Positions 1 through 8,222 of a DNA stretch of 64,000 nucleotides are shown here, one piece after another. Numbering within the stretch: the stretch's first letter is position 1; each line of letters begins with the position of its first letter. The notes under the pieces were generated by a model. It was not told where the DNA came from and did no database searches. It saw only the letters and a list, made by a program, of their open reading frames with translations. The position numbers and the translations under genes are program-made. This DNA is from Ruegeria arenilitoris. Lineage in GTDB: Bacteria > Pseudomonadota > Alphaproteobacteria > Rhodobacterales > Rhodobacteraceae. The DNA lies in assembly GCF_013032855.1 (NCBI RefSeq), contig NZ_WQDA01000002.1:744001-808000 (forward strand), read 5' to 3'.

Positions 1-438
1 CCCGCCAAGGAATGCCGTCGGCGCCCAGCCGGTCCAGTCCCCCTTTTGCATAACCGACAGACCCTCGGGAATCCGACGGGTTACGGCAAGGATCAGCGCC
101 ATCGTCATGTCGGCGGTATCGTCGGTCAGAACACCCGGCGTGTTCGAGACCAGGATGCCGCGCTGACGGGCCGTCGCGACATCGATATGGTCGACACCGG
201 CGCCATAATTCGCAATCAGCCTCAGCCGCTCTCCGGCTTGGCCCAAAACACCCGCGTCGATCGTGTCCGTGATCGTCGGAACCAGCACATCGGCCTGTTT
301 GACCGCCTCGACCAACTCGTCGCGCGTCATCGGTGTGTCGGTGTCCCGCAAACGGACGTCGAACAACTCGCTCAGACGTGTCTCGACCACTTCGGGCAAC
401 CGTCGCGTTACAACAACACTCAGACGTTCTCTTGGCAC
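1..438 (-). CDS. D-isomer-specific 2-hydroxyacid dehydrogenase, N-terminal part (runs off window)
   Basis: Only the first 146 codons are visible; the 3' end lies left of base 1. The translation begins VPRERLSVVV and contains NYGAGVDHID and the region around SNTPGVLTDDTAD, which match the N-terminal catalytic lobe of glyoxylate/hydroxypyruvate reductase-like NAD(P)-dependent enzymes reducing 2-oxoacids. The Rossmann glycine motif and catalytic Arg/Glu/His lie beyond the edge. The GTG start is supported by AGGAGGG five bases upstream (444-450). It is divergent from the SH3-like gene. The family is clear; the substrate (glyoxylate, hydroxypyruvate or other) cannot be decided from this part. Confidence 0.88.
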   Translation of the reverse strand, partial: MPRERLSVVVTRRLPEVVETRLSELFDVRLRDTDTPMTRDELVEAVKQADVLVPTITDTIDAGVLGQAGERLRLIANYGAGVDHIDVATARQRGILVSNTPGVLTDDTADMTMALILAVTRRIPEGLSVMQKGDWTGWAPTAFLGG

Positions 439-575
439 TTCAGCCCTCCTACCGCTTTGCATTCCGATGCGCGTCATGGCATCGTGGCGCAGGATCAGTC
501 GGGGCACAAGAACCCCATGGGCATCGCTCCAACCTTTTTTGAAACACGGCAGACAGGCAAATCAGCGGGCAGGCA

Positions 576-1094
576 GTGAGTGCTTTCTTGAGGGCGAAAC
601 GCCCAGTTCTGGCATTTCTAATCACGCTTCTGTTCCTGACAGGCGCAATCGCGCACGCGCAGGAAAAACGCGGGCAGGTGACGAACCTGCCTTTGCCGCG
701 CTACGTGTCGATGAAGGCGGCCGAGGCGAACGTACGCCGCGGTCCTTCGCTGACTCATCGTGTTGACTGGGTGTTCAAGCGACGCGGCATGCCACTTCAG
801 GTGACGGCCGAATACGGCAACTGGCGCAAGGTTCAGGATCGCGACGGGGCCGGCGGATGGGTCCACTACGCTCTGTTGTCAGGTGTCCGCACGGTTCTGA
901 TTGAATCGGACATGCTGCCGGTCTACGCCAGCCCCGATCCCAAATCCCCGGTCAACGCTCATTTCGAAACAGGCGTCGTGGCCCGCTTGGGTACCTGCAC
1001 GGTGGATTGGTGCCGCATTTCGGCCGGTGGCTATCGCGGCTGGACCCTCAAAAGCAATCTTTGGGGCGTGGAGCCCGACGAAATCCGGGAATGA
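576..1094 (+). CDS. Exported SH3-like domain protein
   Basis: 172 aa with a GTG start. Residues 1-29 form a signal peptide: basic KRP, a hydrophobic core, and a likely cleavage after AHA. The mature part has two bacterial SH3-like repeats, around residues 45-100 (VRRGPSLTHRVDWVFKRRG, GGWVH) and 105-165 (YASPDPKSPV, WCRIS, RGWTLKSNLWG). Such domains bind peptidoglycan or act as periplasmic adaptors, so a cell-envelope role is likely. It stands alone between a divergent dehydrogenase and a convergent dehalogenase gene. The ribosome-binding site is weak (GGGCAGG). Confidence 0.8.
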   Translation: MSAFLRAKRPVLAFLITLLFLTGAIAHAQEKRGQVTNLPLPRYVSMKAAEANVRRGPSLTHRVDWVFKRRGMPLQVTAEYGNWRKVQDRDGAGGWVHYALLSGVRTVLIESDMLPVYASPDPKSPVNAHFETGVVARLGTCTVDWCRISAGGYRGWTLKSNLWGVEPDEIRE

Positions 1095-1103
1095 GACCCC
1101 TGC

Positions 1104-2012
1104 TCAAGCCGTCTCGCGGATGAAGGCCAGAACCGTTTCCGCAAGTTCCTGGGGCACGTCCTCCTGAAGGAAGTGACCGGCTTTCGGCAGCACAACATGG
1201 TTCTGTCCCGCTGCACCAGGACAAAGTTTCTGAAAAACCCCATCCACCCCGGCCATGATCCTGTCCTCAGCACCAAAAACCGTCAGGACAGGGGTTTGCA
1301 GATCGCGGATAACGTTCCAAGCCTGTCGGTTCGGTTCCGACTCGGGGTCGTCGGGGCGGTCAGGCACCAGCATCGGAAACTGTCGCGCCCCCGCCTTGTA
1401 ACGATCGTCAGGGAACGGCGCGTCATAGGCGGCGACCTCGGCCTCGGACAGCTTTGAAACCGTTCCGCCATAGACGATGCGACCGGCGCGGAAATCCGGC
1501 ACCTCCTGGCTGAACTGTCGCCAGGCGGCAAACGCCTCGCCCAAGGGCTGGTCCCCGGTTGGTAAGGCCGTGTTGGCGACAACGACCCGGGCGAACCTGT
1601 CTGGCATCTCGGCCCACAGGCGCAACCCGATCAATCCGCCCCAGTCCTGACAGACCAGGGTGATGTCCCGCAGATCGAGTTGACGCAGGACCTCACCCAT
1701 CCAGAAGACATGCCGCGCATAGGTATAGTCGTCGCGGTCGACGGGTTTGTCGGATCTGCCGAAACCCACAAGGTCCGGAGCGATGACCCGGTGACCCGCG
1801 GCGGCGACTGGCGGGATCATGTGACGGTACAGATAAGCCCAACTTGGCTCGCCGTGCATCATCAGTACTGGAGCTTCCGCGCGCGGCCCCTCATCCAGAT
1901 AATGGACCCGCAACGCGCCGCCTTCAGTATCATCCACCTCAAGGTAGTTGGGTGCGAAATCATAGTCGGGCAGATTTTGGAACCGTTCGTCCGGTGTGCG
2001 CAACGCCTTCAT
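1104..2012 (-). CDS. Haloalkane dehalogenase (alpha/beta hydrolase)
   Basis: 302 aa. It hydrolyses carbon-halogen bonds of haloalkanes to an alcohol plus halide in the cytoplasm (EC 3.8.1.5 family). Visible family features: oxyanion segment HGEPSW (53-58), nucleophile Asp123 in CQDWGG, second acid Asp250 in GAEDRI, and catalytic His280 in AGHFLQED. Trp124 next to the nucleophile fits a halide-stabilising residue of the DhlA-like subfamily. The start MKALRTPDER was chosen over an upstream in-frame ATG (2048) because GGGAG precedes it (2021-2025) and family homology begins there. Substrate range cannot be predicted; a related epoxide hydrolase is less likely given HGEPSW. Confidence 0.88.
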   Translation of the reverse strand: MKALRTPDERFQNLPDYDFAPNYLEVDDTEGGALRVHYLDEGPRAEAPVLMMHGEPSWAYLYRHMIPPVAAAGHRVIAPDLVGFGRSDKPVDRDDYTYARHVFWMGEVLRQLDLRDITLVCQDWGGLIGLRLWAEMPDRFARVVVANTALPTGDQPLGEAFAAWRQFSQEVPDFRAGRIVYGGTVSKLSEAEVAAYDAPFPDDRYKAGARQFPMLVPDRPDDPESEPNRQAWNVIRDLQTPVLTVFGAEDRIMAGVDGVFQKLCPGAAGQNHVVLPKAGHFLQEDVPQELAETVLAFIRETA

Positions 2013-2101
2013 CGTCTGATCTCCCATGGTTTTTTGACAGGCTAGCATTCCTGGACGGCGACGATAGGGTGAACGTCACGACGCGACAAACCGGAGCTGC
2101 C

Positions 2102-3091
2102 ATGAAAGCCGTCACCTACCAGACATTTGGACCCGCCGCCGATGTTCTGTCCATTCAAGAACTACCGGATACACCCCCGGGCCCGGGCGAAGTGACCGTT
2201 GCGCTGGCTTATTCCGGAGTGAACCCTTCGGACGTGAAGGCACGTGCGGGGGCACGGCCCGGGATCACCAAGCCGCCTTTCCCGGTAATCGTGCCGCACA
2301 GCGACGGTTCAGGTGTCATCTCTGCTGTCGGACCAGGGGTTCCGGACTCGCGGGTAGGTCAAAGGGTCTGGATCTGGAACGGCCAGTGGGGCCGTGCTTT
2401 CGGGACGGCCGCAACCCAAATCACCCTGCCCTCGGAACAGGCGGTTCACCTGCCCGACACGGTCGCGCTGGAAACCGGTGCCGTTCTTGGCATTCCCGGC
2501 CTGACCGCCAGCCACACCGTGTTTTCCGGAGGCCCGGTATCGGGTAAAACCCTGCTGGTTCACGGCGGTGCAGGGACGGTCGGATTTCTTGCCGTCCAAT
2601 TGGCCAAATGGGGCGGAGCAAAGGTGCTGGCCACAGCCAGTCCACGCAACTTCGAACGTGTGACAAAGGCCGGAGCTGATGCGGTGCTGGATTACACGGC
2701 GACCGATTTGCCCGCACAGATCCTGGACGCCAATCAAGGGCTTCCGGTCGATCGCATCGTCGATGTGGAGTTTGGCCAAAACGTCGAAACCAACGTTGCA
2801 GTTATCGCCGAAAGCGGCAGAATCAATGCGTATGGCTCGGCGCAGAATATGACGCCGACGCTTCCGTTCTACCCGCTCATGTTCAAATCGGTGACGTTGG
2901 AAATGGTTTTGGTGTATTTGCTGCCGGCCGATCTGCGCGACGAGGCCATCGCGAACCTCCACCACGCGCTGACCGACGGCGCGCTGAACTGCCCGATCCA
3001 AAAGGTCTATTCGATGGAAGACTGCGCCGTTGCACACCGCGCCGTCGAGGCCGGAAACCGAACCGGAGCGGTGCTGTTGGAGACCAAATAG
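2102..3091 (+). CDS. Zinc-independent MDR family NADPH:quinone reductase
   Basis: 329 aa medium-chain dehydrogenase/reductase. The N-terminal GroES-like fold (residues 1-125) has GVNPSDVKAR but lacks the Cys/His zinc ligands of alcohol dehydrogenases. The nucleotide-binding domain starts at HGGAGTVGFLAVQLAKWGG (154-172). This pattern is typical of QOR-type NADPH-dependent quinone or enone reductases. The ATG at 2102 is used because MKAVTYQ is the usual start and CGGAG lies about 7 bases upstream; the frame stays open upstream to 1844 but that part is unlike any protein. It is divergent from the haloalkane dehalogenase (90-bp shared promoter region), so a linked role is possible but unproven. 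Confidence 0.85.
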   Translation: MKAVTYQTFGPAADVLSIQELPDTPPGPGEVTVALAYSGVNPSDVKARAGARPGITKPPFPVIVPHSDGSGVISAVGPGVPDSRVGQRVWIWNGQWGRAFGTAATQITLPSEQAVHLPDTVALETGAVLGIPGLTASHTVFSGGPVSGKTLLVHGGAGTVGFLAVQLAKWGGAKVLATASPRNFERVTKAGADAVLDYTATDLPAQILDANQGLPVDRIVDVEFGQNVETNVAVIAESGRINAYGSAQNMTPTLPFYPLMFKSVTLEMVLVYLLPADLRDEAIANLHHALTDGALNCPIQKVYSMEDCAVAHRAVEAGNRTGAVLLETK

Positions 3092-3095
3092 ATCG

Positions 3096-3134
3096 CCCGC
3101 AAAAAAATTTTCACGGGTTTCGATTTTTTGCGGG
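3096..3134. terminator. A/T-rich inverted repeat after the quinone reductase
   Basis: An 11-bp perfect inverted repeat, CCCGCAAAAAA (3096-3106) and TTTTTTGCGGG (3124-3134), lies directly after the stop codon at 3091. The U-run is part of the stem, so it could act as a bidirectional terminator that separates the gene from the tRNA-Gln promoter. Confidence 0.5.
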
Positions 3135-3141
3135 AAAGCAC

Positions 3142-3170
3142 TTGAACACCGTCACCAACAATCGTAGATA
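3142..3170 (+). promoter_or_regulatory. Sigma-70-type promoter of tRNA-Gln
   Basis: TTGAAC (3142-3147) and TAGATA (3165-3170) are separated by exactly 17 bp and end 12 bases before the mature tRNA 5' end. Both boxes are close to the housekeeping consensus. Confidence 0.6.
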
Positions 3171-3182
3171 GCCGCTCACCGT

Positions 3183-3257
3183 TGGGGTGTAGCCAAGTGG
3201 TAAGGCAGCGGTTTTTGGTACCGTGTATCGTAGGTTCGAATCCTACCACCCCAGCCA
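3183..3257 (+). tRNA. tRNA-Gln (TTG anticodon)
   Basis: A full cloverleaf can be drawn. The acceptor stem is TGGGGTG/CACCCCA, and the anticodon loop TTTTGGT gives TTG (3215-3217). The T arm contains GGTTCGAATCC, and CCA is encoded (3255-3257). Its 3' end abuts an integrase relic, which suggests past use as a phage or island attachment site. Confidence 0.95.
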
Positions 3258-3609
3258 CTAAATCTTTGAAATTGCAGATATACTGATATGGCTTCTGAGA
3301 GCTTTACAGCGTCAGCGGTAGCTTGATCAGTGCATGACATCGAAGACCCAAGCTCGGCAGCAGTTCCCATCCTCAGGAGATGCTTGCCCGGTAGGTCTAC
3401 GTTTTGGATGCGTAGGTGGTACCAGTGTTCATCGAGTTGCTGAGCAGCTCTTTGCGCTCGGTACTTTGCGACCGCCGCTGATCTTGTCCGTAGCCAGAAC
3501 GAATTTTTTCGGTGGTATTGTGGTGATCGAGGTCTTTCGGGACCCGTCGTGTGAAGTAAAAGACCCCAGCTTTCACAAATGAGAAGGGAACGGTTTTGTT
3601 CTCCAGCAT
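3258..3609 (-). pseudogene. Tyrosine-recombinase (integrase) relic, N-terminal part, frameshifted and truncated
   Basis: Reading leftwards from ATG 3609, the frame gives FVKAGVFYFTRRVPKDLDHH, which resembles the N-terminal arm (DUF6538-like) of phage/island integrases. After a run of six T (3504-3509, six A on the coding strand) the homology continues in another frame with LRTRSAAVAKYRAQRAAQQL, then LSEAISVYLQ, and stays open until it hits the 3' end of tRNA-Gln. Restoring one A to the homopolymer joins the frames. The catalytic domain (R..HxxR..Y) is absent. No second att copy is visible nearby. This is probably the scar of a deleted genomic island. The assignment rests on short motifs read by eye. 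Confidence 0.65.
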
Positions 3610-3672
3610 GTACTACGCCCTTGATCAGCTCCAGTTAAAGCTGAAGGGAAACAGTAGCTTACCTGTTGGGAA

Positions 3673-3747
3673 TGGTGCCCGGGGGCGGAATCGAACCACC
3701 GACACGAGGATTTTCAATCCACTGCTCTACCCCTGAGCTACCCGGGC
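3673..3747 (-). tRNA. tRNA-Phe (GAA anticodon)
   Basis: Acceptor GCCCGGG/CCCGGGC, anticodon loop TTGAAAA with GAA (complement at 3713-3715), T arm GGTTCGATTCC, and encoded CCA (complement at 3673-3675). The anticodon stem carries a T-T mismatch at its second pair, as I recall from other alphaproteobacterial tRNA-Phe genes. It sits directly downstream of yacG, a conserved arrangement in Rhodobacteraceae. Confidence 0.95.
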
Positions 3748-3826
3748 ACGGGAACGGCGTTTGCCGTTGGGTGCAGGCCTTCTATGACTTGCCAAACGCG
3801 GTGTCCAGAGGCTTTTTCAGATTTTT

Positions 3827-4009
3827 TCAGTGCGGGCGATCCTTGATTTCGACAGCATCCTGAATCTCATCGTCAAGGTCATCCTCGCGCTGCGACGGAA
3901 CCGCATAGGAGCCGTTCAGCCACTTGGCCAGATCGATATCGGCGCAGCGTTTCGAGCAAAACGGACGAAACTGTTTGACCGTATCTTCTCCGCAGATCGG
4001 GCAGCTCAT
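3827..4009 (-). CDS. yacG: DNA gyrase inhibitor YacG-type zinc-finger protein
   Basis: 60 aa. Four cysteines in MSCPIC (C3, C6) and FCSKRC (C18, C22) form the YacG zinc-binding site. The next stretch, ADIDLAKWLNGSYAVP, is the family signature. The C-terminus is acidic. The E. coli homologue binds GyrB and inhibits DNA gyrase. The start overlaps the rng stop by four bases (ATGA), so the two are translationally coupled, and it is the last protein gene of the maf-rng-yacG group before tRNA-Phe. Confidence 0.93.
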   Translation of the reverse strand: MSCPICGEDTVKQFRPFCSKRCADIDLAKWLNGSYAVPSQREDDLDDEIQDAVEIKDRPH

Positions 4010-5028
4010 CTCAGGACCTCCGACAATGGGATACGGCCGCGTTTTCGCTGCAATTCGAAATGCCCCAGCGGCGTCCAGCCGGCGAGGATCGTTTCTTCGC
4101 TGTCAGCCCTGAAGGCAGCGCGGAGTGCGGATTCGAATCCGCGCCGGTCTTTTTTGGGCATCGGCGCAAGGTCGAGCGTGATCTGCCCGCCCAGCCCGCG
4201 CACGCGCAGGGCGCGCGGCAGTTCCTTGGCGCAGGCGAAATTGGCCTTTGTCCCCGCAGCCAGCGAGCCATCCGAACCGGTGTTCACATCCACGGCCACC
4301 AACGCCCGAGTGGGTTCGATATACATATGCGCCCCTCCCGCCAAAGGATGGGATGCACCACGTGCAACGTCCAGCGCCTCGAGCACACCATGGTCCGCAA
4401 ACCCGCCCGCCTGGGTCGAGACCTCGGCCGGCTCCACCCATTCGCGCCAGGCGAGGACATGCGGTCCGTCGCCCTCGGACAGCGTTTCCGGCGCGTTTCC
4501 GGTGTCGTTCACGACCTGCTCGGCCAGCGCTCGCATGGCGGCGATGTCTTCGGCGATCTCATCGGCATCCGCGCCCTGGCAACCGGAGCGCAGGATCAGA
4601 CCGAAGGGGCTGCCGTCCATCTGCTCATGCGCGATCACCAGTAGCCGGTCGCGCTCCTCATCATCGCGGATCGAGCGGGAGATGTTCAGCCCGGGCGCGT
4701 CCGGCGTGACGATGGCATAGCGGCTTTTGAACAGGATGCGGTTCGTCACCGGCAGGGCTTTGCCCGGTTCGGCATAGCCCGTGACCTGCACCAACAGCAT
4801 CTCACCCGGCGCCAGTCCCTTGACCTGCCGAAGGAAAGCCGGACCATCCGGCGTTGTCAGGAACATCCCGCCCTGCCCTTTGATCGCCCGCTCGGCCCGG
4901 GCACGGTAGATCGTACCAGGGGCAGGCGCATCGGCGGCGATCAGGAAATCATCCAGTTTGCCATCCACCATCAGGGCTGCGGCTTCGCGGCCTTGAATGT
5001 GATCCAGAATGATCGTTCGACCTTTCAT
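4006..5028 (-). CDS. Ribonuclease E/G family protein, short form
   Basis: 340 aa, well short of E. coli RNase G (about 489 aa). The N-terminal half holds an S1-like RNA-binding segment (residues 1-95, with [17 protein letters not shown] and [12 protein letters not shown]). The catalytic core keeps two metal-binding aspartates in VAVDVNTGS and ITLDLAPM. It stops at [10 protein letters not shown], so the Zn-link CPxCxG region and later domains are missing. It probably cleaves single-stranded RNA (rRNA or mRNA turnover) in the cytoplasm. The ATG at 5028 overlaps the maf stop by four bases; an open frame upstream to 5184 is rejected because maf occupies it. Confidence 0.85.
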   Translation of the reverse strand: MKGRTIILDHIQGREAAALMVDGKLDDFLIAADAPAPGTIYRARAERAIKGQGGMFLTTPDGPAFLRQVKGLAPGEMLLVQVTGYAEPGKALPVTNRILFKSRYAIVTPDAPGLNISRSIRDDEERDRLLVIAHEQMDGSPFGLILRSGCQGADADEIAEDIAAMRALAEQVVNDTGNAPETLSEGDGPHVLAWREWVEPAEVSTQAGGFADHGVLEALDVARGASHPLAGGAHMYIEPTRALVAVDVNTGSDGSLAAGTKANFACAKELPRALRVRGLGGQITLDLAPMPKKDRRGFESALRAAFRADSEETILAGWTPLGHFELQRKRGRIPLSEVLR

Positions 5029-5603
5029 AGTGCCTCGCGATACAAGGGGTAACCGATGCCTTGCAACAGTCCTGCGGTTTCGGACAAAGGCAGCCCGACG
5101 ATACCGGTGAACGAGCCCGAGATCCACGGAATGAAGGCACCCGCGGGCCCTTGGATGGCATAGGCACCGGCTTTGCCCTGCCAATCGCCGGTGGCGAGAT
5201 AGGCGTTGATTTCCACGTCCGAAAGACGCTTGACCTTGACCTGGCTGACCACATCACGCTGCAGCACCCGATCGCCGCGACGCACCGCGACCGAGGTGAT
5301 CACACGGTGGCGACGGCCCGACAGGGCGTGCAGAAATTCGGCTGCCTCCCCCGCATCCTCGGGCTTGCCCAATATGCGTCGACCCAGCGCAACCGTCGTG
5401 TCGGCGCACAGGACGATATCGTCCGGGGCCGCCTTCACGGCATGCACCTTCTCGCGCGCAATGCGCGCACAATACGGCAGCGGAAGCTCGCCCCTTTGGG
5501 GGTCTTCGTCGATGTCGGGGGCCGAAATGGCGTCGGGCTGCACGCCAAGCTGAGCCAGCAGGTCCAGCCGTCTGGGGCTGCCCGATCCTAGAATGAACGC
5601 CAT
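5025..5603 (-). CDS. maf: Maf family nucleoside triphosphate pyrophosphatase
   Basis: 192 aa. It hydrolyses non-canonical or surplus NTPs to NMP plus pyrophosphate. Signature motifs are GSGSPRR at residues 6-12, CADTTVALG with the catalytic Asp around residue 67, and the later QGPAGAFI and [11 protein letters not shown]. It lies 11 bases after infA and overlaps rng by ATGA, in the conserved infA-maf-rng-yacG order. The substrate subtype (YhdE dTTP/UTP-like versus YceF m7GTP-like) is not decided here. Confidence 0.93.
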   Translation of the reverse strand: MAFILGSGSPRRLDLLAQLGVQPDAISAPDIDEDPQRGELPLPYCARIAREKVHAVKAAPDDIVLCADTTVALGRRILGKPEDAGEAAEFLHALSGRRHRVITSVAVRRGDRVLQRDVVSQVKVKRLSDVEINAYLATGDWQGKAGAYAIQGPAGAFIPWISGSFTGIVGLPLSETAGLLQGIGYPLYREAL

Positions 5604-5614
5604 TGCGGCAGGCG

Positions 5615-5833
5615 TTACTTGAAGCGGTAGTTGATCCGACCCTTGGTCAGATCATAGGGGGTCATCTCGACCTGAACCTTGTCGCCGGCCAGAACACGGA
5701 TGCGGTTTTTGCGCATCTTGCCTGCCGTATGTGCGATGATCTCATGGCCGTTTTCCAGCTCGACCCGAAACGTCGCATTAGGCAGGAGTTCCTTCACGAC
5801 ACCGGGAAATTCGAGCGTATCTTCCTTGGCCAT
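5615..5833 (-). CDS. infA: Translation initiation factor IF-1
   Basis: 72 aa, the standard length. The sequence [19 protein letters not shown] through [19 protein letters not shown] to KGRINYRFK is an S1-type OB fold almost identical to other alphaproteobacterial IF-1. It binds the 30S A site during initiation. It heads the infA-maf-rng-yacG run, with an upstream region of about 87 bp carrying its promoter. Confidence 0.98.
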   Translation of the reverse strand: MAKEDTLEFPGVVKELLPNATFRVELENGHEIIAHTAGKMRKNRIRVLAGDKVQVEMTPYDLTKGRINYRFK

Positions 5834-5920
5834 GTTGTCTCCATCTTTGCGTTGCCCTGCAGAATCCGCAGGTGGCGCTTAAATGAGCCTATTTCGGCCT
5901 TATTTCAAGGGTGGAATCAC

Positions 5921-6796
5921 TTAAAGGCGCGACATTGTGACCGATTCGACTCGGGGCGTCTGCTCGGTCCAGTGGGATCGGTTCAGGACATGGCCATCCG
6001 CCCGAACTTCGGCGATCGCCGACAGATCGACGTCTGCGTAGGTCCAGCCGGGCTGGTTGAGCACGCCTTCCGACAGCACGCCGGTTTGTGGAAAGCCCTT
6101 GTCCGGCGGGCCGAAAACGCCTCCGGTCCCAGTGTTTGCGTCCACGGACTGGGACCATTCATTGTTACCCACCAGCGAAGCCATCACCGTAACGCATTGA
6201 TTCTCCAATGCACGCGCCATCGCGCCGATACGGACCCGCCAATAGCCCGACAGGGCCTCGGTGCAGGACGGCACAAGAATCACGTCGGCCTCTGACAGGG
6301 CACGGCCCAGCAGGGGAAACTCGCTGTCATAGCATATCAGAACGCCGATCCGACCCAGCGCCGTCTCGAAGATCTTTAGCGGTCCGCCCGGTGCGATGTC
6401 CCAATCTTCGCGCTCGAACCGGGTCATGATCTGCTTGTCCTGATGATCCTGCGCGCCTGAGGGGGCGTAGAATTCGGCGCGGTTCACCGGGCGAACTGGG
6501 CCGGCCTGAACCGGGGCGGACGCACCCAGAATGTACACATTGTATGCGGCCGAGAGGCGCCGATGCAGGATTTGTACATCTTCCATCCGCTCGAATACCG
6601 CCTGGATCGAGCGTTCGAGATCCCCCGCAACCTCGGCCCCGGCCAGCGTCGAAAGCTCCATCGCGCCGTACTCGGGAAACACCAGCAGTTCAGCCCCCTG
6701 CCCAGCGGCCTGCGAAACCCAAGCGTCCAGCTTGTCTTCGTACTGCGCCCAACTGTCCAGCCAGTCGAGATTGTAGGCGGCGGTGGCGATTTTCAT
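5921..6796 (-). CDS. Carbon-nitrogen hydrolase (nitrilase superfamily)
   Basis: 291 aa. It shows the Glu-Lys-Cys catalytic triad of the superfamily: Glu42 in FPEYGAMELS, Lys121 in DKQIMTRFE, and Cys155 in LICYDSEFP. Members hydrolyse amides or nitriles in the cytoplasm. No class-specific substrate signature was recognised. The start MKIATAAYNLDW was chosen because homology begins there; an in-frame ATG at 6880 would add an unrelated leader. It is one of several genes inserted into the conserved murA-to-yacG locus, and it is transcribed in the same direction. Confidence 0.85.
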   Translation of the reverse strand: MKIATAAYNLDWLDSWAQYEDKLDAWVSQAAGQGAELLVFPEYGAMELSTLAGAEVAGDLERSIQAVFERMEDVQILHRRLSAAYNVYILGASAPVQAGPVRPVNRAEFYAPSGAQDHQDKQIMTRFEREDWDIAPGGPLKIFETALGRIGVLICYDSEFPLLGRALSEADVILVPSCTEALSGYWRVRIGAMARALENQCVTVMASLVGNNEWSQSVDANTGTGGVFGPPDKGFPQTGVLSEGVLNQPGWTYADVDLSAIAEVRADGHVLNRSHWTEQTPRVESVTMSRL

Positions 6797-6991
6797 GATG
6801 CGGGTTCCAATGCTGTTCTTGCGAAAAAGTAAATAGCGGTTGTTGCCCGGTGTACAGGCCAATCGGGCTGTGCCCTGCAACAGAAACTTTTGGCTCGATG
6901 CTTAGCCTTTCAAAGCAAGGGTCGGGGCCGGGTGCGCGCCGGACCCGCACCCGATCTGGACATTGCCGATCGTCCATGCGCACTGTGACCC

Positions 6992-8167
6992 ATGTCGCTG
7001 ATCGATGACCTGGAGCTCATTCTGGAGACTGTCCTGCCAAACGACCCCAGCTTTCGGCGGATCGAAAGGGCGGCGATAGACAGCTGTGTCAGCGACAGTC
7101 GGCGATACGCACTTGAGGGCTCGGTCGAAGCATTTCTGCTGTCGGCGATGCGCCTTCTGGCACTTCCCAACAACGGGCACACAAGGCTGATCCCGAATGA
7201 TGCAATCTCGGTGTTGCCTCTGCGGTTCGTGAGCGTGGGGCGTTCCGTCCAAGTCCTTGGGTCGGCATCAAGGGTGATCGCCCCACAAGGCAAGCTGCTG
7301 GCAGTCAATGGCGCAGCTGTAAGCGAAATCGAGGCCGCGGCGGACAAATTTCTGGCGGGAACGCGCCAGAGGAAGCGGGTCATCGGTCCGATTATCCTGG
7401 CTTGGCCGCACGCGTTGGAACGGCTGGGATTTTCGTCCGACGACGGTATGACCGAGTATCACGTGCAGGACGAAAACGGGCAGACAACCAATCTGAAAGT
7501 AGCAAATGGAAACACCGTTCCTGCGTCGACGCTCTACCCGAGAAACGAGCACGGCAAAGCCGATCCAGCTTGGGAACCCGAGAGCTTTGTGGAGATTGAG
7601 GATTGGCAGGCACTTGGGCTTTCAATTCAACTGCCGAGCTTCTTTGACCCGGGCAAAGATGCGCTGCGCAAAGCCATATCCGAGGCAGCGGATCGTGTGC
7701 GCGCTTGCTCTGACAAAACGCTTTTGATTGACGTTCGCGGAAACACCGGCGGTGATTTTCTTCTGACGATGCCTTTGATCGACGCATTCGCGCAAAGCGC
7801 AAGTGAGCGGGTCGTCGTACTTGTCGACAAATTCACGTTCTCCGCCGCGATCGTGTTTGTCGCCATTCTCAAGCATCGCTTGGGTGACAGGCTCACACTC
7901 ATCGGGGAAGAAATGGGCGACGGACTGAAGTTCTTTGCCGAAGGTGGCTTGCTTGACTTGCCAGCGAGCGGAGCGGTCGTTCGATACTCCTCCGCCTTTC
8001 ACGATTGGAAGACGGGAACGTCTGACGAAACGACACCGCCCCAAATCGCGCGGCAAATCGTGACCGCGGGAGAACTGAACCTCGGTCGGGAATGTGTCGC
8101 AGGACCCTTGGGCGCTCGAACCCGAGGAGCGTTCTATCGACGGATCCTCGAAGATTTTCGCGGCTAG
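6992..8167 (+). CDS. S41-like peptidase family protein, cytoplasmic
   Basis: 391 aa, on the strand opposite to its neighbours. The N-terminal helical part contains NNGHT (60-64). A PDZ-like segment (GKLLAVNGAAVSEIEAA, 100-116) and a C-terminal core with DVRGNTGGDF (247-256) and FTFSAAIVF (281-289) match S41 C-terminal-processing peptidases, where Ser284 would be the nucleophile. A clear catalytic Lys was not identified, so it may be inactive. There is no signal peptide, unlike CtpA. The start has no good Shine-Dalgarno sequence. Confidence 0.6.
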   Translation: MSLIDDLELILETVLPNDPSFRRIERAAIDSCVSDSRRYALEGSVEAFLLSAMRLLALPNNGHTRLIPNDAISVLPLRFVSVGRSVQVLGSASRVIAPQGKLLAVNGAAVSEIEAAADKFLAGTRQRKRVIGPIILAWPHALERLGFSSDDGMTEYHVQDENGQTTNLKVANGNTVPASTLYPRNEHGKADPAWEPESFVEIEDWQALGLSIQLPSFFDPGKDALRKAISEAADRVRACSDKTLLIDVRGNTGGDFLLTMPLIDAFAQSASERVVVLVDKFTFSAAIVFVAILKHRLGDRLTLIGEEMGDGLKFFAEGGLLDLPASGAVVRYSSAFHDWKTGTSDETTPPQIARQIVTAGELNLGRECVAGPLGARTRGAFYRRILEDFRG

Positions 8168-8222
8168 ACGAACGGCTGTCGGCGCGCGAGCCAGCGGGCA
8201 TAAGCAACGCGTTGCGGCGGGT

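Noticed and set aside
3334..3582. 82-codon plus-strand frame between the two tRNAs
   Set aside because: It is antisense to the integrase relic, which explains this segment better.
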